From NCBI RefSeq assembly GCF_014200045.1, contig NZ_JACHOV010000004.1:186001-250000 (forward strand): a stretch of 64,000 nucleotides of DNA, read 5' to 3'. A program made the position numbers and the translations under genes. Numbering within the stretch: position 1 is the first letter of the stretch; the number at the start of each line of letters is the position of its first letter. This document shows positions 35,141 through 45,096 of this stretch, piece after piece. The notes below the pieces were generated by a model. It did not search any database, was not told the origin of the DNA, and was given only the letters and a program-made list of their open reading frames with translations. This DNA comes from Rhizorhapis suberifaciens. Its GTDB lineage: Bacteria > Pseudomonadota > Alphaproteobacteria > Sphingomonadales > Sphingomonadaceae.

Positions 35141-37201
35141 ATGACCGAATTGCCCCAACCGCCCTGCGCCGAGCGACGGCCCTTTAGCTATGAACGCCAT
35201 GGCCATGTCATCGATGACCCGTGGAACTGGCTGAAGGATCCGGCCTTTCCCAAGGTGGAGGATAAGGATGTGCTCGCTTATCTGGAAGCGGAGAATGGTT
35301 ATTTCGACGCCGCCATGAAGCCGCACAGGCCGTTGGTGGACAAGTTGTTCCAGGAGATGAAGGGCCGGATCAAGGAAGACGACAGCAGCGTGCCGCAAAA
35401 GGATGGCGACTGGCTTTATTGGCGCGAGTTCGAGGTCGGCGCACAATATCGCAAGTGGTTCCGCAGGCCCGCTACCGGGGGCGAGGCGCAGTTGATCCTG
35501 GACGAACCCGAACTGGCGGCGGGCAAGGAATATTTTCGCCTCGGCGCGATCTCCGTCAGTCCCAGCGGCCGTTATCTGGCCTTTGCCATCGACGACAATG
35601 GATCAGAGCGGTTCGAAGCGCGGGTGCGGGACCTGAAGACGGGAGAAATGCTGCCCGACGTCATTCCGGGGACCTTGTCCTCGCTGGTCTGGACGTCCGA
35701 CAATCGCGGCTTTCTCTATGGCCTCGCCAACGAGAACTGGCGCACGGACAATGCCCGGTTGCATTGGCTGGGCGATCCCATCGAAAAGGATGTGGAACTG
35801 TTCAACGAGGAGGATGAAGGCTTTCGCGTCGGCATCGGTCTCACAAGCTCAGAGAAATGGATTACCATTTCCACCGGCGACCATGTGACGAGCGAAATCT
35901 GGCTGCTGCCGGCCAATGACCCGCTGGCCAAGCCCAAGCTCGTTTCGGCGCGTAAGCCGGGCCGCGAATATGATGTGGATGAGCATGACGGAACGCTGTT
36001 CATCCACACCAATGACACCGGCCCCAATTTCCGCCTTGCCACCGCAAGCATCGACAATCCGGGCGAATGGAGCGAACTGATCGCCGCCTCTGCCCATTTC
36101 TACATGACCGACGTCACGAATTTCAAAGACTTCTATGTGGTGGAAGGCCGGGAGGACGGGCTCGACCAGATCGAGATACGGGATTACGCCACCAACACGC
36201 CCAAACGCATTGCCTTTCCCGAAGCCAGCTATGTCGCGGGTTTGGACGAGAACCCCGAATATGACGTGAAGAAGATCCGCATCGGCTATGAGTCGATGGT
36301 GACGCCCGACACGATCTACGACTATCATCTGGATAGCGGTACGCTGGAGGTCTTGAAGGTTCAGGAAATCCCGTCAGGCTATGACGCTTCGAAATATGCG
36401 ACCGAGCGGCTGCATATCACCGCGCGGGACGGCACGGAAATCCCGGTCTCGGTCGTCTATGCCAAGGATTTCAAGAAGGATGGCAGGGGGCCACTGCATC
36501 TCTACAGCTATGGCGCCTATGGCTATGCGGTGCCGCCGGGATTTTCAACCAACCGGCTGTCGCTGCTCGACCGGGGTTTTGCCTATGCCATCGCGCATAT
36601 CCGGGGCGGCGATGACCTGGGCCAGCAATGGTATCTGGACGGCAAGCTGGAAAAGCGGACCAACACGTTCCATGACTTCGTCGATGTCGCGAAGGGCCTG
36701 ATCGACCTGAAGTTCACCAGCGCCGGCAAGATCGGCATTGCAGGCGGATCAGCGGGCGGCGAGCTGATGGGCGCGGTAGTCAACTCCGACCCGGAGCTGT
36801 GGGGGGCGGTTGTAGCGCATGTTCCCTTTGTCGACGTGCTGAACACAATGCTGGACGATACGCTGCCGCTGACGCCCGGTGAGTGGCCGGAATGGGGCAA
36901 TCCCATCACCGACAAAAAGGCTTTCGAGCTGATCCGGGGCTATTCGCCCTATGACCAGGTGAAGGCCCAGGATTATCCGCCGATGCTGATCACCGGGGGC
37001 CTCAACGACCCACGAGTCACCTATTGGGAACCCGCTAAATGGGCGGCAAAGCTGCGCGCGGTGAAGACCGACGGCAATATCTTGCTGCTGAAGACCAACA
37101 TGGGCGCGGGTCATGGCGGCAAATCGGGCCGGTTCGACTCCTTGGAGGAAGACGCGGAGGAAATGGCCTTCATTCTCTGGCAGTTGGGCATTGCGGAATA
37201 G
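35141..37201 (+). CDS. S9 family peptidase (oligopeptidase B / prolyl oligopeptidase type)
   Basis: A 686-residue serine peptidase with an N-terminal seven-bladed propeller (about 70-400) and an alpha/beta-hydrolase domain. The nucleophile is in GIAGGSAGGELMG, the Asp follows in GGLNDPRVTYWEPAKW, and the His is in NMGAGHGGKSGR. The catalytic-domain spacing and the phrase YSPYDQVKAQDYPPMLITGG match oligopeptidase B, which cuts after basic residues in short peptides. No signal peptide. The ATG at 35141 begins the family region; an earlier frame opening at 35093 adds 16 doubtful residues. Confidence 0.93.
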   Translation: MTELPQPPCAERRPFSYERHGHVIDDPWNWLKDPAFPKVEDKDVLAYLEAENGYFDAAMKPHRPLVDKLFQEMKGRIKEDDSSVPQKDGDWLYWREFEVGAQYRKWFRRPATGGEAQLILDEPELAAGKEYFRLGAISVSPSGRYLAFAIDDNGSERFEARVRDLKTGEMLPDVIPGTLSSLVWTSDNRGFLYGLANENWRTDNARLHWLGDPIEKDVELFNEEDEGFRVGIGLTSSEKWITISTGDHVTSEIWLLPANDPLAKPKLVSARKPGREYDVDEHDGTLFIHTNDTGPNFRLATASIDNPGEWSELIAASAHFYMTDVTNFKDFYVVEGREDGLDQIEIRDYATNTPKRIAFPEASYVAGLDENPEYDVKKIRIGYESMVTPDTIYDYHLDSGTLEVLKVQEIPSGYDASKYATERLHITARDGTEIPVSVVYAKDFKKDGRGPLHLYSYGAYGYAVPPGFSTNRLSLLDRGFAYAIAHIRGGDDLGQQWYLDGKLEKRTNTFHDFVDVAKGLIDLKFTSAGKIGIAGGSAGGELMGAVVNSDPELWGAVVAHVPFVDVLNTMLDDTLPLTPGEWPEWGNPITDKKAFELIRGYSPYDQVKAQDYPPMLITGGLNDPRVTYWEPAKWAAKLRAVKTDGNILLLKTNMGAGHGGKSGRFDSLEEDAEEMAFILWQLGIAE

Positions 37202-37205
37202 ACCA

Positions 37206-37598
37206 ATGTCCAAGACCTACGCGATGAAGATCAAAGCCGCGCCCGAGGACATTGACGAGCTTGGCCACGTCAACAATGCGGTGTGGGTGAAGTGGATACA
37301 GGATGTTGCGACCGCTCATTGGACAGCGGTCGCCGATCCTGCCCATGCCGATGCCTATTTGTGGGTCGTGACCCGGCATGAGATCGATTATCGCGGCAAT
37401 GTGCACGAAGGCGAGACCGTCGTGGCGCATACATGGGTCGGCGAGGCTCCCCGCGGAGCCCGTTTCGACCGAATGATCGAATTTCTTGGCCCCGACGGCA
37501 AAGTGAAGGTGGCGGCGCGAACCACCTGGGCAATCATAGACCGGACGAGCGGACGCATCTTGCGGGTGCCGAAGGACGTCGCTGAACCATTTCTGTAA
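37206..37598 (+). CDS. Acyl-CoA thioesterase, hot-dog fold (4HBT)
   Basis: A 130-residue single hot-dog protein. The active-site segment DELGHVNNAVWVKWIQDVAT matches the YbgC/FadM branch with Asp/Glu-x-x-x-HVNN; the following TRHEIDYRGNVHEGETV is the core strand pair. It hydrolyses acyl-CoA thioesters, substrate unknown. The ATG is 4 bases after the peptidase stop, in the same direction, so both may be one transcript, although the functions do not obviously belong together. Confidence 0.9.
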   Translation: MSKTYAMKIKAAPEDIDELGHVNNAVWVKWIQDVATAHWTAVADPAHADAYLWVVTRHEIDYRGNVHEGETVVAHTWVGEAPRGARFDRMIEFLGPDGKVKVAARTTWAIIDRTSGRILRVPKDVAEPFL

Positions 37599-37737
37599 CG
37601 CGTCTTATCCGGTACTGGCAAGTCCGTCTTCCAAGCACTTGCGACGAGCGAGGCAAGCCCGCCCTTGACGCGGACTCCCTGTCGGTAGCATTGTGGCGCA
37701 CAAGAACATTTCAGGCACATCTTCAGGGACGGACATA

Positions 37738-40035
37738 ATGGCCGGGCAGGCATCGGCGAAACGCACTCCGGAATGGCGCGAAATGTTGAAGCGCAGCCTG
37801 TTGAGAAGCGGCGAACTGATCGGTTCAATCCTGCTGGTCTGCGCAACGATCTTTCTGGCTCTGGCGCTGCTCAGCTACCAGCCGACCGACGCCTCCATGA
37901 ACACGGTGGCCGGCGGACCGATCGCCAACATGATGGGCGCGCCAGGCGCATGGACCGCGGATTTTCTGTTATGGTTGATGGGCGTGCCGGGCGCGCTGCT
38001 GCTACCGCTGATGCTGGTGCTGGCGCGCCGGATGTGGGGCGAGGATGAAACCGCAGGTTGGCAGGGTCAGCTTATCCGATGCATGCTCGGCATTTATCTG
38101 ATCGGCCTTGGGCTGTCTCTGTTTCAACCAGAACCTTTGGTGGCACTGCCAGCAGGCTGGGGCGGCATCGCAGGTCTCATCACAGCCAAGGCAATTGGCA
38201 GCCTCTCCGCCAACGCTCCTGGCGACGCGGCAGAGTGGATTTCGGTCACGCTCATGGTGGTCAGCGTCTTTGGCGGGCTTTTTATCTGGTATCGTAGCCT
38301 GGCGCTTGAAAAGCCGCTGTTCAGGCTGGAGAAACCGACACTGCCCCGCTTCCAGCTTGCCAAGCGCAATGATGCGCCTGCCGAAACACGATCCGGTAAT
38401 ATCGACGCAACGCCGCGTCCGGCAGTCGCCATCGCCGAGCGCCCGCCAATCAATATCCAATCGCCGCAACCCGCCACCCCGCGCGCTCAAAACCGGGAGG
38501 TCAGGCAGGACGACCTGTTCGGCAACTCGTCGCTGCCCTCGCCGGACCTGTTGCAGCAGGCCCCGCCGAACAGCGGCGTCAAGATCGACAAGGCCAGCCT
38601 GGAGCGCAATGCACGTCTGCTCGAATCGGTGCTCGACGACTTCCATGTGAAAGGCCACATTACCGAAGTTCGGCCGGGTCCGGTCGTCACCATGTATGAA
38701 CTGGAACCTGCGCCAGGCATCAAGGCCAGTCGCGTCATCCAGCTGGCGGAGGACATCGCCCGCAACATGTCGGCGCTCTCCGCCCGCGTCGCAACGATCC
38801 CGGGCCGTACCGTCATCGGCATCGAACTGCCCAACGCCAATCGCGAAGCGGTGGTCCTGCACGAACTGGTTTCGGGTGAAGCCTTTGCCGATCAGAACGC
38901 GCAGCTCCCCATCATCTTGGGCAAGAATATCAATGGCGACCCGGTAATTGCCGACCTTGCGCCGATGCCGCACCTGTTGATCGCCGGTACTACGGGATCA
39001 GGCAAGTCGGTGGGTCTTAATTGCATGATCCTGTCGCTGCTCTATCGGCTGACGCCGGACCAGTGCCGGATGATCATGATCGATCCCAAGATGTTGGAAC
39101 TCAGTATCTACGACGACATTCCACACCTCCTTTCGCCGGTGGTGACCGAGCCCAGCAAAGCCGTTCGCGCGCTGAAATGGGCGGTCGAGCAGATGGAGGA
39201 TCGCTACCGGATGATGGCGTCGGTCGGCGTGCGGAACCTGTCCAACTTCAATGAAAAGGTTCGCGCAGCAAAGAACAAGGGCAAGCCGCTCGGACGGCGA
39301 GTGCAGACCGGGTACGACCATGAGACCGGGCAGCCCATATATGAAGAGGAGCAGCTCGATTTTCATCCGCTGCCGCAGATCGTGGTCATTGTGGACGAGC
39401 TCGCCGACCTGATGATGACAGCGGGCAAGGAAGTAGAATTCCTGATCCAGCGGCTTGCGCAGAAAGCGCGCGCGGCCGGCATTCACCTCATTATGGCCAC
39501 CCAGCGGCCCTCAGTCGATGTCATCACCGGCGTTATCAAGGCCAACCTGCCAACCCGGATCAGCTTCTATGTCGCGTCAAAAATCGACAGCCGCACGATT
39601 TTGGGCGAACAGGGCGCGGAACAGCTTTTGGGTAAGGGCGACATGCTTTACATGCCGGGCGGCAAGCAGATCACGCGCGTTCATGGGCCTTTCGTATCCG
39701 ACGATGAAGTCCGCGCCGTCGCGGACCATTGGCGCGCGCAGGGCAAACCCGATTATATCCAGTCGGTCACCGAAGAGCCCGAGGACGGCAGCTTTGCGCT
39801 GGATGGCGTGGACCTGTCGGACGACGGCCCGGATGCTCAGCTGTATCGCAAGGCGTGCCAGCTGGTGTTCGAGAACCAGAAGGCTTCCACAAGCTGGCTC
39901 CAGCGGCAACTCCGTATCGGCTACAACAGCGCGGCGCGGCTTATTGAGCGGATGGAAAATGACGGCTATGTCGGCTCGCCCAACCATGTCGGACGGCGCG
40001 AAGTGCTGATGGATGAGATCGGGCACCCCAAATAG
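37738..40035 (+). CDS. ftsK: DNA translocase FtsK
   Basis: A 765-residue division protein that pumps chromosome termini away from the closing septum. Four to five N-terminal membrane helices (about 24-190) anchor it. A linker of about 100 residues rich in Pro and Asn follows. The motor domain has Walker A AGTTGSGKS (about residue 412) and Walker B VVIVDELADLMM. The C-terminal gamma winged helix (CQLVFENQKASTSWLQRQLR onward) reads polar KOPS sites. The linker is short, as usual in alphaproteobacteria. ATG at 37738 with GGGACGG upstream was chosen over the GTG at 37693. Confidence 0.97.
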   Translation: MAGQASAKRTPEWREMLKRSLLRSGELIGSILLVCATIFLALALLSYQPTDASMNTVAGGPIANMMGAPGAWTADFLLWLMGVPGALLLPLMLVLARRMWGEDETAGWQGQLIRCMLGIYLIGLGLSLFQPEPLVALPAGWGGIAGLITAKAIGSLSANAPGDAAEWISVTLMVVSVFGGLFIWYRSLALEKPLFRLEKPTLPRFQLAKRNDAPAETRSGNIDATPRPAVAIAERPPINIQSPQPATPRAQNREVRQDDLFGNSSLPSPDLLQQAPPNSGVKIDKASLERNARLLESVLDDFHVKGHITEVRPGPVVTMYELEPAPGIKASRVIQLAEDIARNMSALSARVATIPGRTVIGIELPNANREAVVLHELVSGEAFADQNAQLPIILGKNINGDPVIADLAPMPHLLIAGTTGSGKSVGLNCMILSLLYRLTPDQCRMIMIDPKMLELSIYDDIPHLLSPVVTEPSKAVRALKWAVEQMEDRYRMMASVGVRNLSNFNEKVRAAKNKGKPLGRRVQTGYDHETGQPIYEEEQLDFHPLPQIVVIVDELADLMMTAGKEVEFLIQRLAQKARAAGIHLIMATQRPSVDVITGVIKANLPTRISFYVASKIDSRTILGEQGAEQLLGKGDMLYMPGGKQITRVHGPFVSDDEVRAVADHWRAQGKPDYIQSVTEEPEDGSFALDGVDLSDDGPDAQLYRKACQLVFENQKASTSWLQRQLRIGYNSAARLIERMENDGYVGSPNHVGRREVLMDEIGHPK

Positions 40036-40090
40036 GGCGTTCCAGGATGCGGGCTATGACTGAATGTGAGGTGCCGTTCCCAGGCAGCCG

Positions 40091-41203
40091 TCATTTCTCG
40101 CCATGGCCCAGCGCCAGATAATCGTCTGACTGCATTTCCATAAGCCGGGATACGGTTCGCTCGAACTCGAACGCGCCATCGCCTGCTTGATAAAGCGCTT
40201 CCGGCGTCGCATCGGCGCTGGCGAGCAGTTTCACCTTATATTCGTAGAGTGCGTCGATCAGGGTTTTAAAGCGCGCCGCTTCATTGCGCATATCGGGGCC
40301 GAGCTGCGGAATGCCGACAATGATGATCGTATGATATTTACGCGCGATGGCCAGATAATCGGATGCTCCGCGCGGTTCCACGCAGAGGCGCTTGAAAGAG
40401 AAGACCGCAACGCCTTTCAGCGATTTGGGAACGAACAGCTTTCGGCCGCCATGGACGTCGATCTCTTCAGAGGGCACGTGGGCCCGGTCTTCCGGCGGAT
40501 AATCGGTCAGGCGGAAAAAGGCGCTCGACAGGGCGGCCGTCGCTTCCGGGCCGTTGGGGACGTACCACATGTCGACGCCACCCAAGCGTTCCAGCCGATA
40601 GTCCGTAGGGCCATCAAGCGTGATAACATCCAGTCGCTCTTCGAGCAGATCGATGAAGGGCAGGAACAAGTGCCGGTTCAGCCCGTCCTTGTAGAGATCG
40701 CGCGGAGGACGATTGGAGGTGGTCACCACCGTAACCCGCTGGTCCAGCAACGCTGTGAACAAGCGGGACAGAATAGCGGCGTCGGCCGTGTTATTGACCA
40801 CCATCTCGTCGAACGCCAGAAGGCGCGCATGCTCGGCAATGGCCGCCGCCACTGGAGGGATCGGGTCGCCATTTTCCGATTTGCGGGCATCGCGCAGCCG
40901 TTCGTGCACTTCCAGCATGAACTCATGAAAATGGACGCGGCGCTTGCGATGGATTTTCAGGCTATCGAAAAAAAGGTCCATCAGCATGGACTTGCCACGC
41001 CCTACCCCGCCCCACATGTACAGCCCCCGCGGCGGCGCCGGGGCCTTGCCCAACATGCGCCACAGAACCGAGCCCCGAGCCGGTACGTCCTCCAGTTCCT
41101 GCTGAAGGACGTTCAGCCGCTCGGCCGCTGCGAGCTGATCCCGGTCAGGCCGCAATTCCCCCGCAGCGACCAGGGCGTGATAGCGCTGGATCGTTGATGG
41201 CAC
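40091..41203 (-). CDS. zapE: Cell division protein ZapE (AFG1-like ATPase)
   Basis: A 370-residue AAA-type ATPase that affects FtsZ ring stability in E. coli and is related to mitochondrial AFG1. Walker A is MWGGVGRGKSMLMDLFF (about residues 64-79), Walker B lies in LLAFDEMVVNN, and TSNRPPRDLYKDGLNRHLFL is the conserved sensor region. Six bases separate it from sdhB upstream, so both are probably one transcript. sdhB-zapE adjacency also fits a respiratory quality-control role as for AFG1 (inference). Confidence 0.93.
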   Translation of the reverse strand: MPSTIQRYHALVAAGELRPDRDQLAAAERLNVLQQELEDVPARGSVLWRMLGKAPAPPRGLYMWGGVGRGKSMLMDLFFDSLKIHRKRRVHFHEFMLEVHERLRDARKSENGDPIPPVAAAIAEHARLLAFDEMVVNNTADAAILSRLFTALLDQRVTVVTTSNRPPRDLYKDGLNRHLFLPFIDLLEERLDVITLDGPTDYRLERLGGVDMWYVPNGPEATAALSSAFFRLTDYPPEDRAHVPSEEIDVHGGRKLFVPKSLKGVAVFSFKRLCVEPRGASDYLAIARKYHTIIIVGIPQLGPDMRNEAARFKTLIDALYEYKVKLLASADATPEALYQAGDGAFEFERTVSRLMEMQSDDYLALGHGEK

Positions 41204-41209
41204 TGCGGG

Positions 41210-41995
41210 TCAGATCTGCCGCTCGACCACCATTTTCTTGACTTCAGCGATGGCCCTGGCAGGCGAGAGCCCCTTCGGACAGACGTTCGAGCAATTCATG
41301 ATGGTGTGGCAGCGATAGAGGCGGAAAGGATCTTCCAGTTCATCCAACCGTTCGCCCGTCATCTCGTCACGGCTGTCCGCCAACCAGCGATAGGCCTGCA
41401 ACAGGATGGCGGGACCAAGAAACTTTTCGGAATTCCACCAATAGCTGGGGCAGCTGGTCGAGCAACACGCGCACAGGATGCACTCGTAAAGCCCGTCAAG
41501 CTTTGCCCGGTCCTCCGGCGACTGCAACCGCTCCTTGCCCGAAGGTGCGGGCGTGACGGTCTTCAGCCACGGCTGAATGGAACTATATTGCGCGTAGAAA
41601 TGGGTGAAGTCAGGAACCAAATCCTTGACAACGTCCATGTGAGGCAGCGGCGTGATCCGAACCTCACCTTTGCAATCTTCGATGGCAGTCGTGCAGGCAA
41701 GACCGTTTTTGCCGTTGATGTTCATCGAGCAGGAACCGCAAATACCCTCACGGCAAGACCTGCGGAAGGTGAGCGATGGGTCCTGCTCACTCTTCATTTT
41801 GATAAGAGCGTCAAGCACCATCGGACCGCAATCGTCGAGATCGATCTCGAAATTGTCGTAACGAGGATTCTCGCCCGAATCGGGATCGTAACGATAGACC
41901 TTGAACGTCTTCACCCGAGTCGAGTCCGTCGGAGCCTTGTGCACCGCCCCCTTGCTGGTGATCCTGCTATTCTTCGGCAATCTGAATTCGGCCAT
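41210..41995 (-). CDS. sdhB: Succinate dehydrogenase iron-sulfur subunit
   Basis: A 261-residue subunit of complex II that passes electrons from the flavin of SdhA to ubiquinone. 2Fe-2S ligands are in [21 protein letters not shown], 4Fe-4S ligands in [14 protein letters not shown] and 3Fe-4S ligands in [22 protein letters not shown] precedes the ATG. It is the first gene of a minus-strand unit with zapE; no sdhA, sdhC or sdhD is found on either side, unlike the usual sdhCDAB order. Confidence 0.97.
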   Translation of the reverse strand: MAEFRLPKNSRITSKGAVHKAPTDSTRVKTFKVYRYDPDSGENPRYDNFEIDLDDCGPMVLDALIKMKSEQDPSLTFRRSCREGICGSCSMNINGKNGLACTTAIEDCKGEVRITPLPHMDVVKDLVPDFTHFYAQYSSIQPWLKTVTPAPSGKERLQSPEDRAKLDGLYECILCACCSTSCPSYWWNSEKFLGPAILLQAYRWLADSRDEMTGERLDELEDPFRLYRCHTIMNCSNVCPKGLSPARAIAEVKKMVVERQI

Positions 41996-42213
41996 ATCTC
42001 GTCCTCATCTGATGGAATTGCCGATAACCAAACATGCGACGAAGGCAAGACTTTCTTTGATTGGCGGTGAGTCGATCGGCCTTCGTTTCCTCTGTGAGAA
42101 ACGGGAAGCGCCGAATTGCGACGAAGGGAGCAACCGTTTGCTCCACCATATATTGATCTAGGCCGGTGGGCGGATGCTGGGCTCACCCGAGTTGAACTTC
42201 GAGGATAAGACGA

Positions 42214-43371
42214 ATGGCTTCCTCGCGCCGTACGGTTGCAATTGGAAACTATGATTTCCGATCCAGTGGCACCGTTGCTAACTCTATTGAAATCGCGACA
42301 GCGGCGGCAGCGGCGGGGCTACCTGTGGAACTGTGGGCGATCCGGGCAAGGGGGCCGCTGCTTGATCGTGTTCCGCAGGACCTACCCATAGTGGAAATTG
42401 GACGCGGTCATTGGTCAGCGGGAAACCGCAAACTTGATATGCTGCTATGCGCAAAAAATCTCAGCGCAACTCTCCAGCGCGAACTCCCCAGTGTTTTCCT
42501 GAGCGGGGGTAACCATCTGCATCTCGCGGCGCGTCTGGCGATGAGCATCGGCGACCAGCGAAAAAGGATTCGCTTTGGAATTCGGGCAAGCAATTCATCG
42601 ATGCGGCCTGGCAGCAGGCGAAATGCCGACATGCCGCTCGGGCATCGCTGGAAATATGCAGGCGCCGATTTTGTCGTCGCCGTCTCAAGAGATTTAGCCA
42701 CCGAAATAAGTCGCTCGCTTCCGACTTTGAATGTTCGCTTTATACCCAATGGCGTCGATGTCGGCCGCGTGCGACGGTTGGCCTCCGACCCCTTTGATCA
42801 TCGATTTTTCGGGAAAGCTAAGCCATGCCCAGTGATTGTAGCCATGGGCCGGATTTCCCGGCAAAAAGGATTCGATGTCCTGATCCGGGCATTAGCTCAT
42901 ATATCACCCGAAGTTCGCCCCCGGCTCATCATCATCGGTGAAGGTTCGAAGGCCGAAACAGCTAAACTTCATGTCCTTGCCCAGACTTGCAATATAGCTG
43001 AAGACGTGGATTTTCTGGGCTATCTACCTAATCCCTTCGCAGCGATGAGCAGGGCCGACCTGTTTGTCTGCGCATCGCGGTGGGAAGGGGCCAGCAACGC
43101 GTTGAATGAAGCGCTGGTCTGTGGGCTGCCGATCGTTGCAACCGATTGCCCGACCGGCAACAGGGAGGCTTTGAAAAATGGGCAATATGGAACTCTCGTT
43201 GCACCAGACGACCCGCTCGCGCTGGCTCATGGTATCATGGCAGAGTTATCGAATGGGGACCGAGCAGCAATGGGACCGGAAGTGGCTGGGGAACTCAATC
43301 TCCAGGCTCGTTTGAACGAGTGGGTGGAACTACTTACATATTATCATCGACAAGCTATTGCGTTGCAATGA
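42214..43371 (+). CDS. Glycosyltransferase family 4
   Basis: A 385-residue GT-B glycosyltransferase that adds a sugar from an activated donor to a lipid or glycan acceptor on the cytoplasmic face. The donor-binding C-domain has MGRISRQKGFDVLIRAL and LFVCASRWEGASNALNEALVCGLPIV with the EGxxNxxxEA pattern of GT4. GAGGAT precedes the ATG. It is the first gene of the envelope locus reaching to 49127; the next gene starts 178 bases later. Codon use is somewhat less GC-rich than that of neighbouring core genes. Confidence 0.88.
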   Translation: MASSRRTVAIGNYDFRSSGTVANSIEIATAAAAAGLPVELWAIRARGPLLDRVPQDLPIVEIGRGHWSAGNRKLDMLLCAKNLSATLQRELPSVFLSGGNHLHLAARLAMSIGDQRKRIRFGIRASNSSMRPGSRRNADMPLGHRWKYAGADFVVAVSRDLATEISRSLPTLNVRFIPNGVDVGRVRRLASDPFDHRFFGKAKPCPVIVAMGRISRQKGFDVLIRALAHISPEVRPRLIIIGEGSKAETAKLHVLAQTCNIAEDVDFLGYLPNPFAAMSRADLFVCASRWEGASNALNEALVCGLPIVATDCPTGNREALKNGQYGTLVAPDDPLALAHGIMAELSNGDRAAMGPEVAGELNLQARLNEWVELLTYYHRQAIALQ

Positions 43372-43549
43372 TCGGCCAAAGTTTTGAGGCTCAGCGATGA
43401 GGCAGCTTTTAAAGGCCCACAATGGTGAGTGAAGGGTGATAGTGAAAGCGCACAATTCGGCCTAACATGATCTGTATTTTAGCTGAAAGCCACTTGATTG
43501 TTGGAGTCCACAATCCTGCGCACTGCGCCAGAAAAGGAATGGATATCTC

Positions 43550-44665
43550 GTGCCCCAAGCAGCCCAGCTTCATTTCGCCGGATATAACGACACGGAAATC
43601 TGGGGAATGGATAATGCGGAGCGGGTGCGGAGGCTTGTCCGTGCCGCAAGGCTGAGTCCCGGTACGGAAGGGGATCCAGTGTTATGGGTCAATCTGGAGT
43701 TCGCTTTCGATCCACTGTGGTTTCAGTACATATTGAAGAGCCCCGGTACGTTGCTGATGGCCAAGGGAAGGCCGGCGCTTGCACTGCTGAGGTCCAGCAG
43801 CGACGCGGCAAGGCTGGATAGCATGTTCGCGCGAAATACCGAGGCGCCTGCAGCTCTTACCGTGATCAACCATGACCAGCACCCGGAAATTTACAACGAC
43901 TCCTTGCGTAAACTGGAATGTCCGTTTGTGGAGGTACTGAATCCCGCAACGATTCGGTCAATCGAGCGGCAGAGCTATTATGGCGCTTACAAGGGGGTCA
44001 CCGACATCCTTACCAAATATCTCTGGCCGGAGCTGGCGCTGGTCCTGACGCGATTTGCCGCGCGCATCGGCATGACGCCCAATATGATCACCACAATCGG
44101 AGCAGTTCTGTGCGTTTATGCGACAGTGCTGTTCTGGCAGGGAAATTACTGGCCGGGGGTCGCGGCTGCCTTCGGCTTCATGGTACTGGACACTGTCGAT
44201 GGGAAGCTTGCGCGCTGCACCATCACCTCATCGGCCTGGGGGAATATCTTTGATCATGGAATTGACCTCATCCATCCGCCATTTTGGTGGTATGCATGGG
44301 GTGCGGGGCTGACCAAAGTAGGCCTTGGTCTTGGCCATGACGCGTTTCTGACGGTCATGGCGGTCATAATCATTGGCTATGTGGTCCAGCGCCTGATTGA
44401 AGGAGCATTCATCAGATCTTTCGGCATCCATATCCATGTCTGGCAGAAATTCGATTCGATCTTCCGCCTGATTACCGCGCGGCGTAATCCCAACATGATC
44501 ATCCTTGTCGTGGCGCTGATACTGAACCGTCCGGATGTGGGGCTGGAACTGGTTGCATGGTGGACAGCCTTGTCCTGCTTGATCCACGCCGTTCGCCTGG
44601 CCCAGGCATATTCCGCCAAAGTCAGGGGTGGCAGAGTGGCAAGCTGGCTGGAGCAAGGCGCATGA
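43550..44665 (+). CDS. CDP-alcohol phosphatidyltransferase with degenerate N-terminal domain
   Basis: A 371-residue fusion. The membrane part (about 165-370) has the complete CDP-OH motif DGKLARCTITSSAWGNIFDH ending in GID (D-G-x2-A-R-x8-G-x3-D-x3-D), so it should transfer an alcohol phosphate from CDP-alcohol. The N-terminal 140 residues look like a worn nucleotidyltransferase domain (IWGMDNAERVRRLVRAARLS), and the linker SYYGAYKGVTDILTKYLWPE resembles the bifunctional IPCT/DIPPS enzymes that make inositol phosphodiesters. GTG start with AAAAGGAA upstream. Its stop overlaps the HIT gene by 4 bases. Confidence 0.85.
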   Translation: MPQAAQLHFAGYNDTEIWGMDNAERVRRLVRAARLSPGTEGDPVLWVNLEFAFDPLWFQYILKSPGTLLMAKGRPALALLRSSSDAARLDSMFARNTEAPAALTVINHDQHPEIYNDSLRKLECPFVEVLNPATIRSIERQSYYGAYKGVTDILTKYLWPELALVLTRFAARIGMTPNMITTIGAVLCVYATVLFWQGNYWPGVAAAFGFMVLDTVDGKLARCTITSSAWGNIFDHGIDLIHPPFWWYAWGAGLTKVGLGLGHDAFLTVMAVIIIGYVVQRLIEGAFIRSFGIHIHVWQKFDSIFRLITARRNPNMIILVVALILNRPDVGLELVAWWTALSCLIHAVRLAQAYSAKVRGGRVASWLEQGA

Positions 44666-45096
44666 ACGAAACTATTCGAAACTTCGGCTATCCCGCCACT
44701 TTGGTGCATGAATATGTCCATTGGGTCGCGCTGGTGCGTCCTGCGCAGTTGACGCTGGGATCGCTGATCCTTGCCGCCAAGTCGGATGCCACCGATTTCA
44801 GCGAGCTTGCGCCTGAAGCCTTTGTGGAATTGAAGCAAGTCACCGCGGATTTGACCGCCGCCCTTACCAAGGCTGTCTCCCACGCAAAGATCAACTATTT
44901 GATGCTGATGATGGTGGACCCGCATGTCCACTTCCACGTCCTGCCCCGTTATGATGGGGAACGAAGCGCTGCAGGATTGACTCTTGCCGATGCCAGCTGG
45001 CCCGGCCCGCCTGACCTATCCCAGGCCAGGAAACTGAACGAAGACGAGACACCTGCCCTTGTCGCTTGGTTGAAGGGCTATTGGCGGAGCCGGTAA
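44662..45096 (+). CDS. HIT-family protein
   Basis: A 144-residue histidine-triad protein. The motif reads DPHVHFHVLPRY (HxHxH). HIT proteins hydrolyse or transfer nucleoside phosphates, for example splitting dinucleotides or NMP-linked small molecules. Coupled by ATGA overlap to the CDP-alcohol phosphotransferase, it may degrade or recycle the CDP/NDP-alcohol or release CMP-like by-products (inference). Its 3' end overlaps the convergent nucleotidyltransferase gene by 19 bases. The frame upstream of 44662 lies in the previous gene and was excluded. Confidence 0.88.
   Translation: MNETIRNFGYPATLVHEYVHWVALVRPAQLTLGSLILAAKSDATDFSELAPEAFVELKQVTADLTAALTKAVSHAKINYLMLMMVDPHVHFHVLPRYDGERSAAGLTLADASWPGPPDLSQARKLNEDETPALVAWLKGYWRSR

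Noticed and set aside
40187-41197. 336-residue plus-strand open frame antisense to zapE
   Set aside because: Mirror of a well-conserved ATPase gene; no own motif.
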